DNA from: Caballeronia sp. SBC1
Lineage (GTDB): Bacteria; Pseudomonadota; Gammaproteobacteria; Burkholderiales; Burkholderiaceae
DNA: 64,000 bases
Direction: 5' to 3'
NCBI RefSeq assembly: GCF_011493005.1
Contig: NZ_CP049156.1
Span: 310,001 to 374,000 of the forward strand
Shown: piece after piece, positions 60,920-64,000 of the stretch
How the letters are laid out: each line of letters starts with the position of its first letter
Numbering within the stretch: the stretch's first letter is position 1
The notes under the pieces: model-generated
What the model was told of the DNA's origin: nothing
What the model saw: the letters and a program-made list of their open reading frames with translations, nothing else
Databases searched by the model: none
Made by a program: the position numbers and the translations under genes

Positions 60920-63511
60920 ATGCGCCGTGCCGAGGAGTCCCTGTTGAATCATTCCCCTGAAAACCCGAACGATTTCGTGTTGCTCGCGCCCTTCACCGGC
61001 CCGATGGTGCCGCTCGCCGACGTCCCCGATCCTGTGTTTGCGGACGGCATGTTCGGCGATGGCATTGGTATCGATCCGCTGTCAGGCGAGCTGCTCGCGC
61101 CGTGCGATGGCGTCATCACGCATCTCGCGCGCACCCATCACGCGGTGACTCTGCGCACGCCGCAAGGCGCGGAAATCCTGGTGCACATTGGTATTGATAC
61201 GGTCGAGCTTGCGGGTAAAGGTTTTACGCCGAAGGTCGAGCAGGGCGCCAGCGTGCGCACCGGCCAGGTGCTGATCGAGTTCGACGCCGACTACGTCGCG
61301 CAGAACGCACCAAGCCTCGTTTCCGTGATCGCGGTCGCCAATGGCGACGCGTTCGAGGTGGTCGACCGCGCTGGCCGCGGCATGCTGAAAGCGGGCGAAA
61401 GCCAGTTGCTCGTGCTGCGCGGCAAGGGCGGCGTGAAGGCAGACGCGGCCCGCAGCGACTCGAATTTTACCGACGAAGCGCGCCGCAACGTGACGCTCGC
61501 GCACGCCGGTGGTTTGCACGCGCGGCCCGCTGCGCGCGCCCGCGAAGCGGCGCGTGGTTTCGACGCCAAGGTGGAAGTGCGTTTCAACGGCCGCAAGGCG
61601 CCGATTGAAAGCGTGGTCGGTTTGCTCGGCCTCGGCGCAGGCGAAGGCGCGACCGTTGAATTGCTCGGTGTAGGCGCGCAAGCCGCGGCGGCGGTCGAAG
61701 CCGTCGCAGCGGAATTGCTGCGTGAAGCGCATGGCGAAGTGGAAGAGAAGCCGGCGCGTACGCAGTCTCCCGCGCCGCTCGCGGTCGCACGCGATCCCGG
61801 CAAGCCGCTCGATCCGAATACGATCGCGGGCGTGTGCGCATCGCCGGGAATTGCGGTCGGCAAGCTCGTGCGTTGGGACGACAACGACATCACGCCGCCC
61901 GAGCAGGCAACCGGAACATCGGCAGCGGAAAGCCGCTTGCTGGACAAGGCGATTGCGACCATCGACGCCGAACTGGATGAAACCGTCCGTACTGCTTCGC
62001 AACGCGGTGCGGTCGGCGAAGCGGGCATTTTCGCCGTGCATCGCGTATTGCTGGAAGATCCCACGCTGCTCGACGCCGCGCGCGACCTGATCAGCCTGGG
62101 CAAGAGCGCCGGGTTTGCGTGGCGTGAAGCGATTCGCGCGCAGATCGTGTTGCTGTCGACTATCGAAGACACGCTGCTGGCTGAGCGTGCCGCCGATCTC
62201 CGCGATATCGAAAAGCGCGTACTGCGCGCGCTCGGCTATACGAACACGGCAGCGCGCGAATTGCCTGACGAAGCGGTGCTCGCCGCCGATGAATTCACCC
62301 CCTCCGACCTGTCATCGCTTGATCGTACACGCGTCACGGCGCTGGTGATGGCACGCGGCGGCGCGACGTCGCATGCAGCGATCATCGCGCGCCAGATCGG
62401 CATCCCGGCATTGGTCGCGGTCGGCGACGCACTGCATGCGATTCCCGACGGCACGCAAGTCGTGGTCGATGCATCCGCCGGTCGGCTGGAGCACGCACCG
62501 ACCCAACTCGATGTGGAACGCGCGCGCCTTGAGCGCCAGCGTCTCGCGGGCGTGCGGGAGGTGAACCGCCGCACGTCGCAGGAAGCGGCAGCAACACGCG
62601 ACGGCCGCACGATCGAAGTGGCGGCGAACATCGCGACACTTGATGACGCAAAAACTGCTGTCGACAACGGCGCAGACGCGGTCGGCCTCTTGCGCACCGA
62701 GCTGCTGTTTATCCATCGCAAGTCGGCCCCCACGGCAGATGAGCACAAGGAAAGCTATCAATCGATTGTCGGCGCATTGAACGGACGTACGGCGATTATC
62801 CGCACGCTCGACGTGGGCGCGGACAAGGAAGTCGATTACCTCACGCTGCCGCCCGAAACGAACCCGGCGCTGGGCTTGCGCGGCATTCGCCTGGCGCAAG
62901 TGCGCCCTGATCTCCTCGACGACCAGTTGCGTGGTCTGCTCGCGGTGAAACCGTTCGGCACGGTACGCATTCTTCTGCCTATGGTCACCGACTCGGGCGA
63001 ACTCGTGCGCTTGAGAAAGCGCATCGATGAACTCGCGGCGGAAATTGGCCGCACCGATCCCATTCAGGTGGGCGTGATGATCGAAGTGCCGTCGGCGGCG
63101 CTGCTGGCCGACCAGCTCGCTCAACATGCGGATTTCCTGTCGATCGGCACGAACGATCTCACGCAATACACGCTCGCAATGGACCGTTGCCAGGCCGATC
63201 TCGCCGCTCAAGCCGACGGTTTGCATCCGGCTGTGCTGCGCCTCATCAAGGCAGCCACAGACGGAGCAGCCAAACACGGCAAATGGGTTGGCGTATGCGG
63301 CGCGCTCGGCGGCGACCCGGTCGCGGTGCCCTTGCTCGTGGGACTGGGCGTGACGGAATTGTCGGTGGATCCGGTTTCGGTTCCCGGCATCAAGGCGCTT
63401 GTGCGCAAACTCGATTACCCACTGTGCCGTCAGCGCGCTGAGGACGCCTTGGCGCTCGAATCAGCACAGGCAGTAAGAGCAGCAAGCCGCGAAATCTGGC
63501 CGCTGGACTAA
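60920..63511 (+). CDS. PTS EIIA-HPr-EI fusion protein
   Basis: An 863-residue multidomain phosphotransferase. An EIIA-Glc-type domain occupies about residues 15-165 (phosphohistidine in EILVHIGIDTV, about residue 92). An HPr domain follows at about 190-280 (His in HAGGLHARPAARA, about 199). Enzyme I is at about 305-860 (His in GGATSHAAIIARQIG, about 481; LSIGTNDLTQYTLAMDR; Cys in VGVCGALGGDP). It provides a complete private phosphate chain from PEP to the NagE transporter encoded next. The HPr domain lacks an obvious regulatory serine motif like KSIMG. This is the second EI in the window. Confidence 0.94.
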   Translation: MRRAEESLLNHSPENPNDFVLLAPFTGPMVPLADVPDPVFADGMFGDGIGIDPLSGELLAPCDGVITHLARTHHAVTLRTPQGAEILVHIGIDTVELAGKGFTPKVEQGASVRTGQVLIEFDADYVAQNAPSLVSVIAVANGDAFEVVDRAGRGMLKAGESQLLVLRGKGGVKADAARSDSNFTDEARRNVTLAHAGGLHARPAARAREAARGFDAKVEVRFNGRKAPIESVVGLLGLGAGEGATVELLGVGAQAAAAVEAVAAELLREAHGEVEEKPARTQSPAPLAVARDPGKPLDPNTIAGVCASPGIAVGKLVRWDDNDITPPEQATGTSAAESRLLDKAIATIDAELDETVRTASQRGAVGEAGIFAVHRVLLEDPTLLDAARDLISLGKSAGFAWREAIRAQIVLLSTIEDTLLAERAADLRDIEKRVLRALGYTNTAARELPDEAVLAADEFTPSDLSSLDRTRVTALVMARGGATSHAAIIARQIGIPALVAVGDALHAIPDGTQVVVDASAGRLEHAPTQLDVERARLERQRLAGVREVNRRTSQEAAATRDGRTIEVAANIATLDDAKTAVDNGADAVGLLRTELLFIHRKSAPTADEHKESYQSIVGALNGRTAIIRTLDVGADKEVDYLTLPPETNPALGLRGIRLAQVRPDLLDDQLRGLLAVKPFGTVRILLPMVTDSGELVRLRKRIDELAAEIGRTDPIQVGVMIEVPSAALLADQLAQHADFLSIGTNDLTQYTLAMDRCQADLAAQADGLHPAVLRLIKAATDGAAKHGKWVGVCGALGGDPVAVPLLVGLGVTELSVDPVSVPGIKALVRKLDYPLCRQRAEDALALESAQAVRAASREIWPLD

Positions 63512-63628
63512 CACGTCCGTCCGGCAGCCGGTCGTTGCGGTTATCGCGTTTATTAGTAAAAAAGCTTCGATCGACAACATGTTGTATCAACACGATCAAC
63601 GACAAGACACTTATCTCTGGAGAACCTG

Positions 63629-64000
63629 ATGGACGCTAACCTGTTTGCAAAAATGCAGCGTCTCGGCCGCGCGCTGATGCTGCCGATTGCCGTGCTACCG
63701 GTGGCCGGGCTGCTATTGCGCCTCGGCCAGCCGGATGTCTTCAACATCAAGATGATCGCCGACGCTGGCGATACGATCTTTTCGAACCTGCCACTCTTGT
63801 TCGCCATCGGCGTGGCAGTTGGTTTTGCGAAGGACAATAACGGTACGGCCGGTCTGGCGGGTGCGATCGGTTACCTGATCGAAATCGCGGTGATGAAGGA
63901 CATCAACGACAAGCTCAACATGGGCGTGTTGTCGGGGATTCTCGCAGGTTGCGTGGCCGGGTATCTGTATAACCGCTATAAAGACATCAAGCTCCCTGAG
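63629..64000 (+). CDS. nagE: N-acetylglucosamine PTS permease EIIC (5' part)
   Basis: The first 124 residues of a PTS EIIC transporter, cut off by the window edge. It starts at ATG behind TGGAGA and 117 bases after the fusion gene. The sequence MQRLGRALMLPIAVLPVAGLLLRLGQP, shown here only as a description of its first helix (MLPIAVLPVAGLLL), plus LLFAIGVAVGFAKDNNGTAGLAG are typical of glucose/GlcNAc-family EIIC. Since the EIIA domain is supplied by the fusion protein, this permease should have EIIC and EIIB only; the B domain lies outside the window. Confidence 0.9.
   Translation, partial: MDANLFAKMQRLGRALMLPIAVLPVAGLLLRLGQPDVFNIKMIADAGDTIFSNLPLLFAIGVAVGFAKDNNGTAGLAGAIGYLIEIAVMKDINDKLNMGVLSGILAGCVAGYLYNRYKDIKLPE

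Overview
The window looks like a stretch of a Burkholderiaceae chromosome (Paraburkholderia, Caballeronia or Burkholderia type). The evidence is the GC-rich housekeeping half, with the gene order glnK-amtB-gshA-gshB-PTS-ptsI, the cta cytochrome oxidase cluster (ctaC-ctaD-ctaG-ctaE-surf1-ctaA-ctaB-sco) and a nag phosphotransferase operon, together with protein types typical of that family. It divides sharply in two.

Positions 1 to about 25,089 are an accessory island whose left end lies outside the window. From left to right it holds: (i) a BREX phage-defence operon (truncated pglY-like ATPase, pglZ, brxD, brxHI-type helicase) with 4-base overlaps between genes, followed 15 bases later by a 440-residue HTH/coiled-coil protein; (ii) on the minus strand, a large ABC-type ATPase with a CxxC hook and a candidate PrrC/RloC-like nuclease tail, followed by a SMEK-domain protein, a candidate two-gene defence module; (iii) a complete IS21-family insertion sequence (istA, istB, TG...CA ends, 7-base target duplication) that has landed in the last codons of an unrecognised gene; (iv) about 1.1 kb of AT-rich DNA without a convincing gene; (v) a low-GC, translationally coupled operon of three tyrosine recombinases and a small HTH/coiled-coil protein. 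The island ends inside comM: the comM reading frame is cut straight after its conserved NPCPCG motif, so the island is integrated in this gene and the rest of comM should lie to the left of the window.

Positions from about 25,090 to the end are core chromosome: the 5' part of comM, ubiK, the nitrogen-control pair glnK-amtB behind a sigma-54 promoter, glutathione synthesis (gshA, gshB), a soluble PTS phosphorelay (EIIA-Man type, HPr, EI), an autotransporter-heptosyltransferase-like gene, moeB, ctpA, gpmA, a rhodanese, grxC, secB, gpsA, trmL, comF, a BioC-like methyltransferase, and a DUF2244 gene. There follows the complete aa3-type cytochrome c oxidase structural and assembly cluster with heme A synthesis and copper delivery genes. 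Last come a YCII protein, a MarR-GNAT fusion, and the N-acetylglucosamine operon (nagA, SIS-type deaminase, EIIA-HPr-EI fusion, nagE, which runs off the right edge).

The parts most worth following up are the ATPase/SMEK pair, the BREX-linked 440-residue protein, the recombinase trio inserted in comM with its terminal repeats, and the IS21 insertion that swaps the last 8 residues of a host gene for 21 encoded by the element. All family assignments come from reading motifs and recalled family features; no database search was possible.
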